In this document: positions 8,140 to 16,816 of the stretch, piece after piece | Layout of the letters: every line of letters begins with the position of its first letter | How positions within the stretch are numbered: the stretch's first letter is position 1 | From: an uncultured Clostridia bacterium | GTDB lineage: Bacteria; Bacillota; Clostridia; TANB77; CAG-508 | Length of the DNA stretch: 49,346 nucleotides | Assembly (NCBI GenBank): GCA_934168305.1 | Contig: CAKPNF010000011.1 | Location: 1-49,346 of the forward strand | Direction: 5' to 3' | Made by a program: the position numbers and the translations under genes | Notes under the pieces: generated by a model | Seen by the model: the letters and a program-made list of their open reading frames with translations, nothing else | Told to the model about the DNA's origin: nothing | Databases searched by the model: none

Positions 8140-8640
8140 GAAGAAAATTTTTGGCTAACTCAAAAATCAATGTCTAAATTATTTAACGTAGCAGAAAATA
8201 ATATTACATATCATTTACAGAATATATTTAAAACAAAAGAATTAGAGGAAAATCAAACTACTCAAAAAATTAGAGTAGTTCAAAAAGAGGGAAACAGAAA
8301 AGTTTCAAGAGAAGTGACTTTTTACAGTCTGGATGCAATTATAGCTGTAGGATATAGAGTAAATTCAAAAGAAGCAACGGATTTTAGAATATGGGCTACT
8401 AAAACACTAAAAGAATACATAAAAAAAGGATTTATTCTTAACAGTGAGATGCTAAAAAATGGACCTAAATTTGGAAAAGACTATTTTGATGAATTACTTG
8501 TTAAAATAAAAGAGATAAGAGCAAGTGAAAGAAGATTTTACCAAAAAATAACTGACATATACAAAGAATTACAAGATAAAAATTACATTTCAGATTTTGA
8601 TGAATTAGTAATAGAAACAAAAAAATTAAACGATATTTAA
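8140..8640 (+). pseudogene. RhuM-family protein, truncated
   Basis: The RhuM (virulence/Fic-associated) family signature is clear: WLTQKSMSKLF, a helix-turn-helix region ending HLQNIFKTKEL, FYSLDAIIAVGYRVNS, FRIWATKTLKEYI and FGKDYFDELL..IREIRASERRFYQKI. The reading starts with gaa gaa aat ttt tgg directly after the CYTH stop, with an in-frame stop just upstream and no start codon, so about 20 N-terminal residues are missing. The C-terminus also ends about half-way through the usual length (roughly 330 residues). An internal ATG at 8170 could only give a shortened product without an RBS. It is a remnant, typical of genomic islands. Confidence 0.75.
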
Positions 8641-8710
8641 ATTATAATTTATAATATAGAGTATTGCATTTAAAATAAAGGAATTAAAAAAATTGATTAC
8701 TCAAAAATTA

Positions 8711-8790
8711 ACGAAAAATAATATAAAATATATGTGATTACTAAAATAAAGTGTTAGTTAATAGCAGTTACTGGATAATAGCACTTTAAT
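8711..8790 (+). repeat. Island repeat copy R3 (short, modified)
   Basis: About 80 bases matching 101-160 of copy R1. The right half of the hairpin carries an extra 17-base segment (agttactggataatagc) that partly repeats its surroundings, so the terminator stem is split. It separates the RhuM remnant from the ORF6N gene; the promoter of the latter starts 18 bases downstream. Confidence 0.7.
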
Positions 8791-8807
8791 ATAATATAAA
8801 ACTATAC

Positions 8808-8836
8808 TTGACAGTTAACACTACATAATATATAAT
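8808..8836 (+). promoter_or_regulatory. Consensus sigma-70-type promoter of the ORF6N gene
   Basis: A perfect TTGACA at 8808-8813, a 17-base spacer, and a perfect TATAAT at 8831-8836. The start codon of the ORF6N gene is at 8888, after aacggag. Few promoters in this window are this strong. Confidence 0.85.
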
Positions 8837-8887
8837 ACAAATATATTTATTAGTAAATATATACATAAGCGAGAACGGAGTGGTATT

Positions 8888-9847
8888 ATGGAAAATGCTG
8901 TTAATAAAATTAATACAAATGATAAAGTAGAATTAGTACAAGACTCATCAGAAAATATTAAAAATTTAATTTATACTATTAGAGGAAAACAAGTAATATT
9001 AGATAGTGATGTTGCAATGCTATATCAATGTGAAACAAAATATATAAATCGTGTGGTAAAAAGAAACAATGAAAGATTTCCAGAAGAGTTTTGTTTTAAA
9101 TTAAACGACAAGGAATTTGAAGTTTTAAGGTGCCAATTTGTCACCTTAAAACTTAGTGGAAGAGGACAACATAGAAAATATCTACCATATGTCTTTACAG
9201 AGCAAGGAATAGCAATGCTTTCAGCATTATTAAAAAGTGAAATAGCTGTAAAAGTTAGTATAAATATTATGAAAGCCTTTATAGAAATGCGGAAATTTTT
9301 ATTATCAAACGGACAAGTTTTTGATAGATTATCAAATGTTGAATATAAATTATTAGAACAAAGTAAGGTATTAACAGAACATGAAGAAAAATTTGAAAAA
9401 GTATTTGATGAATTACAAAAAAATGAAAAAGAAGAATTCAAACAAAAAATATTTTTTGATGGGCAGATATATGATGCTTATAGTTTGATAATTGGTATTA
9501 TAAAAAGAGCGAAAAACAAAATTTTAATTATAGACAATTATATAGATGACAGCATTTTAGAAATGCTACAAAAGAAAAACAAAAATGTTGAAGTTATAAT
9601 TTTAACAATACAAAATAACAAATTAACCAAATTGGATATTCAAAAATTTAATAAACAATATCCAACATTAAAAATTGCATATACAAATAAGTTTCATGAT
9701 AGATTTATAGTAATTGATAACAAAGAATTATATCATTGTGGAGCATCACTTAAAGATTTAGGAAAGAAATGTTTTGCAATTTCTAAAATAGAAGATATGG
9801 AATACATAGAAAAGATAAGTTGTATAGAAGAAGTCAAAACACAATAA
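8888..9847 (+). CDS. ORF6N domain + PLD-like nuclease-type protein
   Basis: A 319-residue protein. Residues about 20-140 are an ORF6N DNA-binding domain (IRGKQVILDSDVAMLY, NERFPEEFCFKLN, YVFTEQGIAMLSALL, AFIEMRKFLLSN), best known from phage antirepressors. A coiled-coil linker follows (about 145-185). Residues about 190-310 look like a phospholipase-D-like domain with the HDRFIVID strand and a trailing GASLKDLGKK motif. Codon 135 is an in-frame CGG that here must be read as Arg in the conserved EMRKF, one of only two CGG codons in the window with no frame change. The role may be regulatory or defensive; it stands alone behind its own strong promoter. Confidence 0.8.
   Translation: MENAVNKINTNDKVELVQDSSENIKNLIYTIRGKQVILDSDVAMLYQCETKYINRVVKRNNERFPEEFCFKLNDKEFEVLRCQFVTLKLSGRGQHRKYLPYVFTEQGIAMLSALLKSEIAVKVSINIMKAFIEMRKFLLSNGQVFDRLSNVEYKLLEQSKVLTEHEEKFEKVFDELQKNEKEEFKQKIFFDGQIYDAYSLIIGIIKRAKNKILIIDNYIDDSILEMLQKKNKNVEVIILTIQNNKLTKLDIQKFNKQYPTLKIAYTNKFHDRFIVIDNKELYHCGASLKDLGKKCFAISKIEDMEYIEKISCIEEVKTQ
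9290..9292 (+). other. In-frame CGG without frame change (ORF6N)
   Basis: Context is gaa atg CGG aaa ttt. The family expects M-R/K-K-F here and the protein continues in the same frame for 184 more residues. The preceding and following codons (atg, aaa) are identical to those at the recG frame-change site, so the immediate flanks alone do not decide the outcome. Confidence 0.85.
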
Positions 9848-9952
9848 AATAATATAAAACATGTGATTACTGAAATAAAATGTTAGTTAATGGCACTTTA
9901 TTTTTTGCATATTTATTGTAATAATTTGGTATTTATGATAATATAAAATAAA
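9848..9952 (+). repeat. Island repeat copy R4
   Basis: Matches 108-215 of R1 almost base for base, including the part after the hairpin (gcatatttattgta, tttatgataatataaaa). The stem has a G-to-A change (aaaatg instead of aaagtg) that weakens it. R1 and R4 thus bound the island on both sides. The remainder of 9953-10174 holds only a 33-codon hydrophobic open frame (10065-10166), probably a membrane-protein remnant. Confidence 0.75.
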
Positions 9953-10174
9953 ATTAAGAGGCATACAAGAAAAAATCATTATGTGTACAATCTTTAAATT
10001 ATGTATGTGAAGCTATTTATGATTTTTATATGGTTCATATTATATTTATCATCATAGTTGGTTTATGGTATTAGAAGATTTAATATTATTAATTACTGGA
10101 ATAATAGCTGTATATAAAAATGATATAAAGAAAATACATAATAATAAAAGTTATAAAGAAAGGTAGGAAAGAAT

Positions 10175-10894
10175 ATGAATACTTTTGTTAATTATGCACA
10201 TAGAGGAGCATCAGCATATGCACCAGAAAATACAATGGCAGCTTTTAAAAAAGCATTTCAAATAGGAACAAACGGAATAGAACTAGATTTACAAAAGACT
10301 AAAGATGAAAAAATAGTTATATTTCATGACGATAAAATAGATGAGAAGTCAAATGGAACAGGAAAAATATCGGACTATACATATAAAGAACTATTAGAAT
10401 TTGATTTTGGAAGTTGGTTTAGTGAAGAATTTGAAAATGAAAAGATAGTTCTATTTGAAGATTTTATGAAAGAAGTATCAAGCAAAGATTTAATTTTAGC
10501 AATAGAATTAAAAGAAGAAGGTATAGAAAAAGAAACCTTAGAAATTATAAAAAAATATTATAATAAAGCCAATGTTTTTATTACTTCATTCATATATAAT
10601 GCATTATTAAATGTTAGAAAATTAGACAAGACTATAAAAATAGGATGGCTTATTAAAGAAGATATAAATCAAAAAAATATATTAGAGTTTATGAAAATTT
10701 CTGGAAATCAAATATGTCCACCAGCTGACTTAGTTTCAGAAAATGGAATTAAATTAGCAAGAAAAAATAATCTGGGTGTTAGATTATGGGGAGTTTCTAA
10801 TGAAAATATAATGTTAAAAGTATATAATTTAGATATAGATGGAATGACTGTGAATTTTCCAGATAAATTAAATGAATTAATAATGAACAATTAA
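10175..10894 (+). CDS. Glycerophosphodiester phosphodiesterase
   Basis: A 239-residue GDPD-family enzyme that hydrolyses glycerophosphodiesters to glycerol-3-phosphate and an alcohol. All key residues are visible: HRGA (H9, R10), PENT (17-20), ELD (E36, D38) and HDD (H51), plus the C-terminal GVRLWGVSNE and DGMTVNFPD motifs that close the TIM barrel. There is no signal peptide, so it acts in the cytoplasm, similar to UgpQ. RBS aaaggtagg precedes the ATG. It sits between repeat R4 and the asnB end and is probably transcribed alone. Confidence 0.9.
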   Translation: MNTFVNYAHRGASAYAPENTMAAFKKAFQIGTNGIELDLQKTKDEKIVIFHDDKIDEKSNGTGKISDYTYKELLEFDFGSWFSEEFENEKIVLFEDFMKEVSSKDLILAIELKEEGIEKETLEIIKKYYNKANVFITSFIYNALLNVRKLDKTIKIGWLIKEDINQKNILEFMKISGNQICPPADLVSENGIKLARKNNLGVRLWGVSNENIMLKVYNLDIDGMTVNFPDKLNELIMNN

Positions 10895-10928
10895 AAATAC
10901 AGGAATTAATATACGAACATCCAACCGC

Positions 10929-10962
10929 AATGTTAGATCAATGTGAAATAAAATTTGAATAG
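10929..10962 (+). pseudogene. ORF6N scrap
   Basis: The bases from aatgttagatcaatg onward resemble 9016-9049 of the ORF6N gene and would encode MLDQCEIKFE against MLYQCETKYI there, before a stop. It is too short to be a gene, and probably marks a lost second ORF6N copy beside asnB. Confidence 0.4.
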
Positions 10963-10977
10963 CATTTTTAATATAAA

Positions 10978-11016
10978 ATAAAAATAGAGATTCTTAATTA
11001 GAACCTCTACTTTTAA
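10978..11016 (-). terminator. Bidirectional terminator between GDPD and asnB
   Basis: Inverted repeat aaaatagagattct / agaacctctacttt with a five-base loop and A/T flanks on both sides, between two converging genes. One mismatch in the stem. Confidence 0.7.
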
Positions 11017-12865
11017 TTAAATCTCAATTTTAGGCTGATACCTCTCAAGCCACATATTAACCTGGCACAAATACGCCATAAGTTGAGGACCGGTCATAAG
11101 CTGACCAAACCAAGGACGAGTAAAAGCAGAACCATCAGTATTCAAAATCTCCAAAATATAATCACGATTAAGAAGACTATTAATAGGTGCATTTTTATCT
11201 TTCATGATATCAGAAAGCATACCCTTAACCTTAGTTAAATAAGTAGGATTATGAGTTTTAGGATAAGGAGATTTTTTTCTATCAACAATTTCATCAGGCA
11301 AGAAATCCTTACAGATATATCTAAGCAATCCTTTTTCACGGCCCTTTAAAGCTTTAATCTCCCAAGGGATATTCCACACATATTGAGCCAAACGATAATC
11401 ACAAAAAGGAACACGAAGTTCAAAACCATTATACATAGCCATTCTATCAGAACGGTCCAAGAGAGTCTGCATAAACCAATTCAAAGTAAGATGAGAAATT
11501 TTTCTTTTTTCAGCAGTTTCAGGAGAATCTGAATCCAAAATTTCAACTTCAGACAAACTCTCATTATATCTATAATCAATATAGCTTTTTAAATTAACAT
11601 GATTACCAATAGCAGGATTTAAAAGTTTTTGCCTTTCATCAATAGCAATAGACCAAGGAAAAGTACCACTATTTAATGCATCTTCACGGAAAAACCAAGG
11701 ATAACCACCAAAAATCTCATCAGCACATTCACCAGTAAGCGAAACAGTCATCTCCTTTTTAACATTTTTACAAAACAACAACAAAGAAGAATCAATATCC
11801 GCCATACCAGGCATATCACGAGCAATCATAGCATCCTCTAAATACTCTGCAAGTTCAGGAGTATCAATTACAATTTGATGATGATTCGTATGCAAATTTT
11901 TATTCATTAAATTAATATAATAATTATCCGAATTAGGTTGAAAGTCACTTTTTACAAAATTCTTATCATTATCAACATAATCTATTGAATAAGTATCCAA
12001 AGGTGGTAAACCATTATCTCTACAATAATCAGAAGCAAATTTTGTAATTATACTGGAGTCTAAACCACCAGAAAGAAAAGTACATAAAGGAACATCAGAA
12101 ACAAGTTGTTTTGTAATTGCATCATTTAACAAAAACTTAACTTTTTGACAAGTTGTTCCAAAGCTATCTGTATGAGGCTCAGATTTTAATTTCCAATAAC
12201 GTTCAATGTGCAAACCGTAGCTATTGAATGTTGCACAATGTGCGGGTTTTAGCTCATAAATATCTTTAAAAATTGTGGTACCAGGTGTATGGGCAGGACC
12301 AATTCCAAATAATTCACAAATTCCCTGGTTATCTAATTTTTTTTCAATACCAGGATATTCAAATAAAGCTTTAATTTCTGAACCAAAGATTAAAGCGTCA
12401 TTTTTAATTGTATAAAATAAAGGTTTAACGCCAAAATGATCACGAGCTAAAAACAATTCTTTTTTTCTAGTATTCCAAATAGCAAAAGCAAAAATTCCAT
12501 TTAAATGATTTACAACATCAGAACCATAATATATATAAGATTTTAATAAAATTTCTGTATCACAATGCCCATTAAAAGAAAAATCATTTTCTAGTAAAAC
12601 TTCTTTTAATTCTTTTGTATTATATATTTGACCATTATATACGATAACATATTCTCCATAGGAATATCTTTCTATCATAGGTTGTTTTCCGCCGTTCTGG
12701 ATCAATAACAATAAGTCTTTTATGAGCAAGAGCAACATTTTTGTTTATGTAATAACCATCTTCGTCAGGGCCTCTTTTGGAAAGAGTAGAATTCATATTA
12801 AGTAGGATATTTTTTTTAGATGATACATCATTCTTGAAATCTATAAAACCAACAAAACCACACAT
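11017..12865 (-). CDS. asnB: Asparagine synthetase B, +1 shift at CGG
   Basis: Glutamine-hydrolysing asparagine synthetase, which makes Asn from Asp with ATP. The N-terminal Ntn glutaminase domain begins MCGFVGF (catalytic C2) with SKRGPDEDG and, further on, YNGQIYN and FAFAIW. The synthetase domain has SGGLDSS (PP-loop), GECADEIFGGYPWF and the C-terminal RVPFCDYRL. The straight reading breaks after residue 57 at an in-frame CGG (12694-12692). Skipping the C joins HKRLIVIDPE to GGKQPM and gives one 615-residue protein of normal length. A strong RBS (gggagg) precedes the ATG. A copy of its 3' end lies at 6282-6335. Confidence 0.92.
12692..12694 (-). other. CGG frame-change site 3 (asnB)
   Basis: Minus-strand codons are cca gaa CGG cgg aaa aca. 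Omitting the first C gives gaa GGC gga aaa caa cct atg (E-G-G-K-Q-P-M), the family sequence. Shifting at the second CGG would give E-R-G-K-Q-P-M and cannot be excluded. Confidence 0.88.
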
Positions 12866-12929
12866 AAATTACCTCCCAAATGTTTATAAAATTAGTTTTA
12901 TTTATATTATATGCAATTATTAAAAAAAG

Positions 12930-12958
12930 TTGCGTTTGAAAAATTTATATGATAAACT
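12930..12958 (+). promoter_or_regulatory. Putative promoter of the DUF5662 gene
   Basis: TTGCGT at 12930-12935, 17-base spacer, TAAACT at 12953-12958, then gggag RBS before the ATG at 12992. Confidence 0.5.
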
Positions 12959-12991
12959 AAAACAGGTAATAAATAAGGGAGATGAAATCAA

Positions 12992-13561
12992 ATGTACTTA
13001 GGAAACATAGTAAAGCATTTTATGGTAATTACAAGACACAGATGGGTTGTATTCAAGTTATGTTGCAAAGTGGGACAACCATGGAGAGGATTTGTTCATG
13101 ATCTTTCTAAATATTCACCAACAGAATTTTGGGAAGGAGTAAAATATTTTGATGGACACCATTCTCCAATAACAGATTGTAAAAAAACAGAGGGATATTC
13201 AAAGGCTTGGCTACATCATAAAGGAAGAAATAAACATCACACAGATTATTGGGTGGATTTAAGTGCACCAGACAAAACACCAATTATACCATACAAATAT
13301 GTTGCTGAAATGCTATGTGATAAATTGGCAGCAGGAGTAATATATAAAGGAAAAGATTGGACAAAAGAATATGAATTACAATATTGGTTATATGAAAGAG
13401 ATAAAACTTTAGTAAATGACCAAGTTGAACAATTAATTACTGATTTTTTTACACAAGTAAGTCAAGTTGGAATAGATAAGGCTTTAACAAAAAAGAATGT
13501 GAAAGAACTCTATAGAAAATACTGTATTGATTATAAGAAACAAGAAGAGATTAAACAATAA
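12992..13561 (+). CDS. DUF5662 family protein
   Basis: A 189-residue protein of unknown function that I recognise as the DUF5662 type. It is rich in conserved histidines arranged like an HD-type metal site: FVHDLSKYSPTEF (H36, D37), DGHHSP (56-57), WLHHKGRNKHHTDYW (75-76, 82-83) and a later EMLCDKLA acidic helix. This suggests a metal-dependent hydrolase, but no substrate is known to me. It has its own promoter, is divergent from asnB, and precedes rpmF. Confidence 0.7.
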   Translation: MYLGNIVKHFMVITRHRWVVFKLCCKVGQPWRGFVHDLSKYSPTEFWEGVKYFDGHHSPITDCKKTEGYSKAWLHHKGRNKHHTDYWVDLSAPDKTPIIPYKYVAEMLCDKLAAGVIYKGKDWTKEYELQYWLYERDKTLVNDQVEQLITDFFTQVSQVGIDKALTKKNVKELYRKYCIDYKKQEEIKQ

Positions 13562-13594
13562 ACAAAAAAATCAAAACTTAAAATTGTAAAATAG

Positions 13595-13623
13595 TTGACA
13601 AAAGCAAAAAATACTTGTATAAT
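13595..13623 (+). promoter_or_regulatory. Consensus promoter of rpmF
   Basis: TTGACA at 13595-13600, 17-base spacer, TATAAT at 13618-13623; both boxes perfect, as expected for a ribosomal protein gene. Confidence 0.88.
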
Positions 13624-13698
13624 TTTATAGTGCAAATAAATCGATAAAATTTCAAATAGATATAAAACAATATATCTTTAAGCAAGGGGGGAATAGAA

Positions 13699-13890
13699 AT
13701 GGCACAACCAAAAAGAAGATGGTCAAAAGCAAGAACACATTCAAAAAGATCAACATGGAAAAAAGAAGAACCAAAATTTGCTACATGTCCAAATTGTCAT
13801 GAACCTGTAATGCCACACAGAGTTTGCTCAAACTGTGGATATTATGATGGAAAACAAGTAGTAGCAAAAAAAGAAACTGAAAATGCATAA
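13699..13890 (+). CDS. rpmF: Ribosomal protein bL32
   Basis: A 63-residue large-subunit ribosomal protein. The start MAQPKRRWSKARTHSKR is the typical L32 N-terminus, and the zinc ribbon is of the four-cysteine form: C30-x2-C33 and C43-x2-C46. It is transcribed alone from a consensus promoter with an aagggggg RBS and ends at its own terminator. In many Firmicutes rpmF sits next to a DUF177 gene; that partner is not seen here. Confidence 0.95.
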   Translation: MAQPKRRWSKARTHSKRSTWKKEEPKFATCPNCHEPVMPHRVCSNCGYYDGKQVVAKKETENA

Positions 13891-13899
13891 AACAATTAG

Positions 13900-13937
13900 A
13901 ATAGCACAGGAGTAAAAGTGCTATTTTATTTTTTTTG
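13900..13937 (+). terminator. rpmF terminator
   Basis: Stem aatagcac / gtgctatt (13900-13907 / 13918-13925) followed by a long T-rich run. Confidence 0.9.
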
Positions 13938-13957
13938 TAAAAATTTTAAATTTTTTG

Positions 13958-13986
13958 TATACATTTTTAGATTAGTGTGATATTAT
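13958..13986 (+). promoter_or_regulatory. Putative extended -10 promoter of the DUF308 gene
   Basis: A weak -35 (TATACA, 13958-13963), a 17-base spacer ending in TGA, and TATTAT at 13981-13986. The TG one base before the -10 may compensate for the poor -35. Confidence 0.4.
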
Positions 13987-14019
13987 GTATGCAAATACAA
14001 AAGAAAGAGAGGGAGTATC

Positions 14020-14556
14020 ATGTTTGAAAAATTTTTAAAAAGATCAAGTTGGACAGATATAGTTATTTCAATAATATTTGTACTATTTGGAGCATTATTA
14101 ATTGCAAAACCAAATGAAACAGTAGGAGCAATTTCCATAATATTAGGTATTGTATTTATAGCAATGGGAGTTTTAAAATTAGTAGAGTATTATACTTCAG
14201 ATACTAAAGAAGATTGGCTATTAACTATAGCACTAATCACTGTAATATTAGGAGTTGTAATATTATTTGCATCAGATGCTATACTATCATTTTTCAGAAT
14301 AATAGTTGGAATTTGGATTATTGCAACAGGAATAATGGACCTTCAAACTACATTAGTATGGAAAGAAGTTAAGTCACCATATTGGACAGTTGCAGTTATA
14401 TTATCAATATTAATGATGCTTGCAGGTATTGTAATCTTAATAAATCAAAATATATTAATTACAACAATGGGAATTATAATAGTTATTTATGGTATTTTAG
14501 ATATTATTGATAGATTTATATTTATAAAAAAAATAAATGATTATATGAAAAATTAA
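14020..14556 (+). CDS. DUF308 / HdeD-like membrane protein
   Basis: A 178-residue membrane protein with about six hydrophobic helices arranged as three similar hairpins, each with the pattern ...LFGALLIAKPNETVGAISIILGIVFI.., characteristic of the DUF308 (HdeD) family. HdeD of E. coli is linked with acid resistance, but the function of Firmicute members is unknown. It has its own promoter and terminator, so it is a monocistronic unit between rpmF and miaB. Confidence 0.8.
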   Translation: MFEKFLKRSSWTDIVISIIFVLFGALLIAKPNETVGAISIILGIVFIAMGVLKLVEYYTSDTKEDWLLTIALITVILGVVILFASDAILSFFRIIVGIWIIATGIMDLQTTLVWKEVKSPYWTVAVILSILMMLAGIVILINQNILITTMGIIIVIYGILDIIDRFIFIKKINDYMKN

Positions 14557-14568
14557 ATTTAAACACAG

Positions 14569-14597
14569 AAGATGTCTTAAATAGACATCTTTTTTTG
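14569..14597 (+). terminator. Terminator after the DUF308 gene
   Basis: Stem agatgtct / agacatct (14570-14577 / 14583-14590) with a five-base loop and a run of seven or eight T. Confidence 0.92.
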
Positions 14598-14608
14598 TCG
14601 GAAAAATC

Positions 14609-14637
14609 TTGCAAAATACAACAAAATATAATAAAAT
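14609..14637 (+). promoter_or_regulatory. Putative miaB promoter
   Basis: TTGCAA at 14609-14614, 17-base spacer, TAAAAT at 14632-14637; miaB starts at 14660 with ggagg. Confidence 0.55.
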
Positions 14638-14659
14638 ATAGCATATTGGAGGAAAAAAT

Positions 14660-16084
14660 ATGAAAACAGAAAATGAAATAAAAGAACAAAAAGAGTATAT
14701 AGAAAAAGTAAAAAAATTAAATGAAAATAAAAATTTAAAATATAGTATACTTACAATGGGATGCCAGTTAAACGAAAATGATTCTGAAAAACTATGTGGA
14801 ATGCTAGAAGAAATGGGATATACAAAAACAGAAAATCAAAAAGAATCAGATTTAGCTTTATTTAATACATGTTGTGTAAGAGAAAATGCAGAGGACAAAC
14901 TATTTGGAAAATTAGGAGAACTTAAAAAAATAAAAGAAGAACGCGGAACAATTATAGCAATTGGTGGATGTATGATGCAAGAAAAACATATCACAGATAA
15001 AATAAAAGAAAGTTATCCATACACAGACATAATATTTGGAACACATACATTGCATAAATTTCCACAAGATTTATATGAAGTTATAGAAAACAAAACAAAG
15101 CTAGAAGATGTATTAGACATAGATGGAAAAGTATATGAAGGGTTACCAATCAAAAGAGACAGTAGCATAAAAGCATCTGTAACAATAATGAATGGATGTA
15201 ATAACTTCTGTAGTTACTGTATAGTTCCATATGTACGTGGAAGAGAAAGAAGTAGAGAGCCTAGAGCAATAATTGAAGAAGTTAGAGAACTTGCAAAACA
15301 AGGATATAAAGAAATCACACTACTAGGTCAAAATGTAAATTCTTATTTAAGAGTTGAAAGAGAAAAAAATATTGAATTTGAAGAATATGAAGGTGTAAAT
15401 TCATTTGCAACATTACTAAGAGCAGTAAACAAAATAGACGGAATAGAAAGAATAAGATTTGTATCACCACATCCAAAAGATTTTACAGATGATGTAATAA
15501 AAGCAATAGCTGAATGTGATAAAGTATGTAAATTAGTACATTTACCTTTGCAATCTGGAAATACAAAAGTTTTAAAAGAAATGAATAGAAAATATACTAA
15601 AGAACAATACTTAAATTTAGTAGAAAAAATGAAAGCAGGAATACCAAACTTAACACTATCAACAGATATAATTGTAGGATTTCCAGGCGAGACAGATGAA
15701 GAATTTGAAGATACATTAGATATTGTAGAAAAAGTAAAATTTGAACAAGTTTACATGTTTATTTATTCAAGAAGAGTTGGAACACCAGGAGACAGAATGG
15801 AAAACCAAGTACCAGAAGAACAAAAACATATAAGATTTGATAAATTAAAGGCTTTAGTTGAAAGTCAAATTGCTGAAAATAATCAAAAATATGTTGGAAC
15901 TTCACAAAGAGTTTTAGTTGAAGGAACAAGCAAAAATAATGAAGATATGCTTACAGGTAGAACAGACAGCAATAAAGTAGTGATTTTTGAAGGAGATAAA
16001 AATTTGATTGGAAACATGGTAGAACTTGAAATTGTTTCTGAACATATGTGGTATTTGAAAGGTGAAATAATGGGGACAGTCTAA
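14660..16084 (+). CDS. miaB: tRNA ms2i6A37 methylthiotransferase
   Basis: A 474-residue radical-SAM methylthiotransferase that adds the 2-methylthio group to i6A37 of tRNAs reading UNN codons. The N-terminal UPF0004 domain has the three auxiliary-cluster cysteines (C35 in MGCQLNENDSE, C71 in NTCCVREN, C104 in GGCMMQ). The radical-SAM motif is C180-x3-C184-x2-C187 in MNGCNNFCSYCIVPYVRGRERSR, and a TRAM domain ends the protein. NENDSE and the VRENAE context distinguish MiaB from MtaB and RimO. Downstream lie two genes of unknown function and mutS in the same direction; miaB-mutS proximity is common in Clostridia. A short REP-like hairpin (gggacagtc.. gtctc) overlaps its stop. Confidence 0.95.
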   Translation: MKTENEIKEQKEYIEKVKKLNENKNLKYSILTMGCQLNENDSEKLCGMLEEMGYTKTENQKESDLALFNTCCVRENAEDKLFGKLGELKKIKEERGTIIAIGGCMMQEKHITDKIKESYPYTDIIFGTHTLHKFPQDLYEVIENKTKLEDVLDIDGKVYEGLPIKRDSSIKASVTIMNGCNNFCSYCIVPYVRGRERSREPRAIIEEVRELAKQGYKEITLLGQNVNSYLRVEREKNIEFEEYEGVNSFATLLRAVNKIDGIERIRFVSPHPKDFTDDVIKAIAECDKVCKLVHLPLQSGNTKVLKEMNRKYTKEQYLNLVEKMKAGIPNLTLSTDIIVGFPGETDEEFEDTLDIVEKVKFEQVYMFIYSRRVGTPGDRMENQVPEEQKHIRFDKLKALVESQIAENNQKYVGTSQRVLVEGTSKNNEDMLTGRTDSNKVVIFEGDKNLIGNMVELEIVSEHMWYLKGEIMGTV

Positions 16085-16108
16085 ATTTGTCTCAAAAGAG
16101 GAGGAATA

Positions 16109-16798
16109 ATGTCAGAAAAGGAAGAATTTTTTCAAAGAATAAAAACCATAAAAAAGAATGATTTTGAAAAAGTTGTGAATAAGCAAATAACGTTAAAGGA
16201 AATGGCTGAATTGTATAATATGGATGTAAAAACATTAAAACAGAAAATAGAAGAGCTAGCCAGCAATGATATTGAATGGAATAATCTTTTCTGTAAATAT
16301 TATGGTAAAAGAAATGATTATAATGGTTATGATTTTAAATATGAAATGATAGAAATGTTAGAAGAAGATTTATCACAAACACAAATGGCTAAAAAAATAG
16401 GAATACCTAGAGAAACGTTAACAACAAAAATAAATCAATTAGATGATGATGATATGTTAAAACAAAAATTAAAAAATCATTCAATTCGTAAGAAAAATCA
16501 TAAAAATTTAAATGAAGAAGAAAAATTACAATTGATGATTTTTTTAGATGAATATAGAGAAAAAAATAATATAGAAGGAAACCGAGAATACGAAACTACT
16601 AAAGGAAGCAAAATTGAGCAAAGATTGTTTTATTTAAATCAGGTTTTGAATTTGTATAATGATGTAAAAGAAAATTATCCTAATTTAAGTGAAAAACAAA
16701 TTAGTGAACAATTAGATTTTGCTTCTAGTACAATTAGAAGATATAAAAAAGAAAGAGAACTTTTAATAAATTTGCGTGATAAAGAAATGGAAAAATAA
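16109..16798 (+). CDS. Unknown protein with repeated helix-turn-helix-like segments
   Basis: A 229-residue charged cytoplasmic protein. I do not recognise the family. Three segments look like helix-turn-helix units: ITLKEMAELYNMDVKTLKQKI (about 26-46), LSQTQMAKKIGIPRETLTTKI (about 89-109) and LSEKQISEQLDFASSTIRRYKKE (about 195-217). The spacing is unusual for one-domain regulators and recalls sigma-like or transposon-end-binding proteins. A strong RBS (gaggagg) follows miaB by only a few bases, and the next unknown gene follows after 18 bases, so it is probably in the miaB-mutS operon. A DNA-binding role is inferred. Confidence 0.55.
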   Translation: MSEKEEFFQRIKTIKKNDFEKVVNKQITLKEMAELYNMDVKTLKQKIEELASNDIEWNNLFCKYYGKRNDYNGYDFKYEMIEMLEEDLSQTQMAKKIGIPRETLTTKINQLDDDDMLKQKLKNHSIRKKNHKNLNEEEKLQLMIFLDEYREKNNIEGNREYETTKGSKIEQRLFYLNQVLNLYNDVKENYPNLSEKQISEQLDFASSTIRRYKKERELLINLRDKEMEK

Positions 16799-16816
16799 GA
16801 AAGGCAAAAGAGATAT

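Noticed and set aside
1..10000. Integron-type cassette array with attC sites
   Set aside because: The repeats lack attC core sites and no integron integrase is present; genes have multi-gene operons between the repeats.
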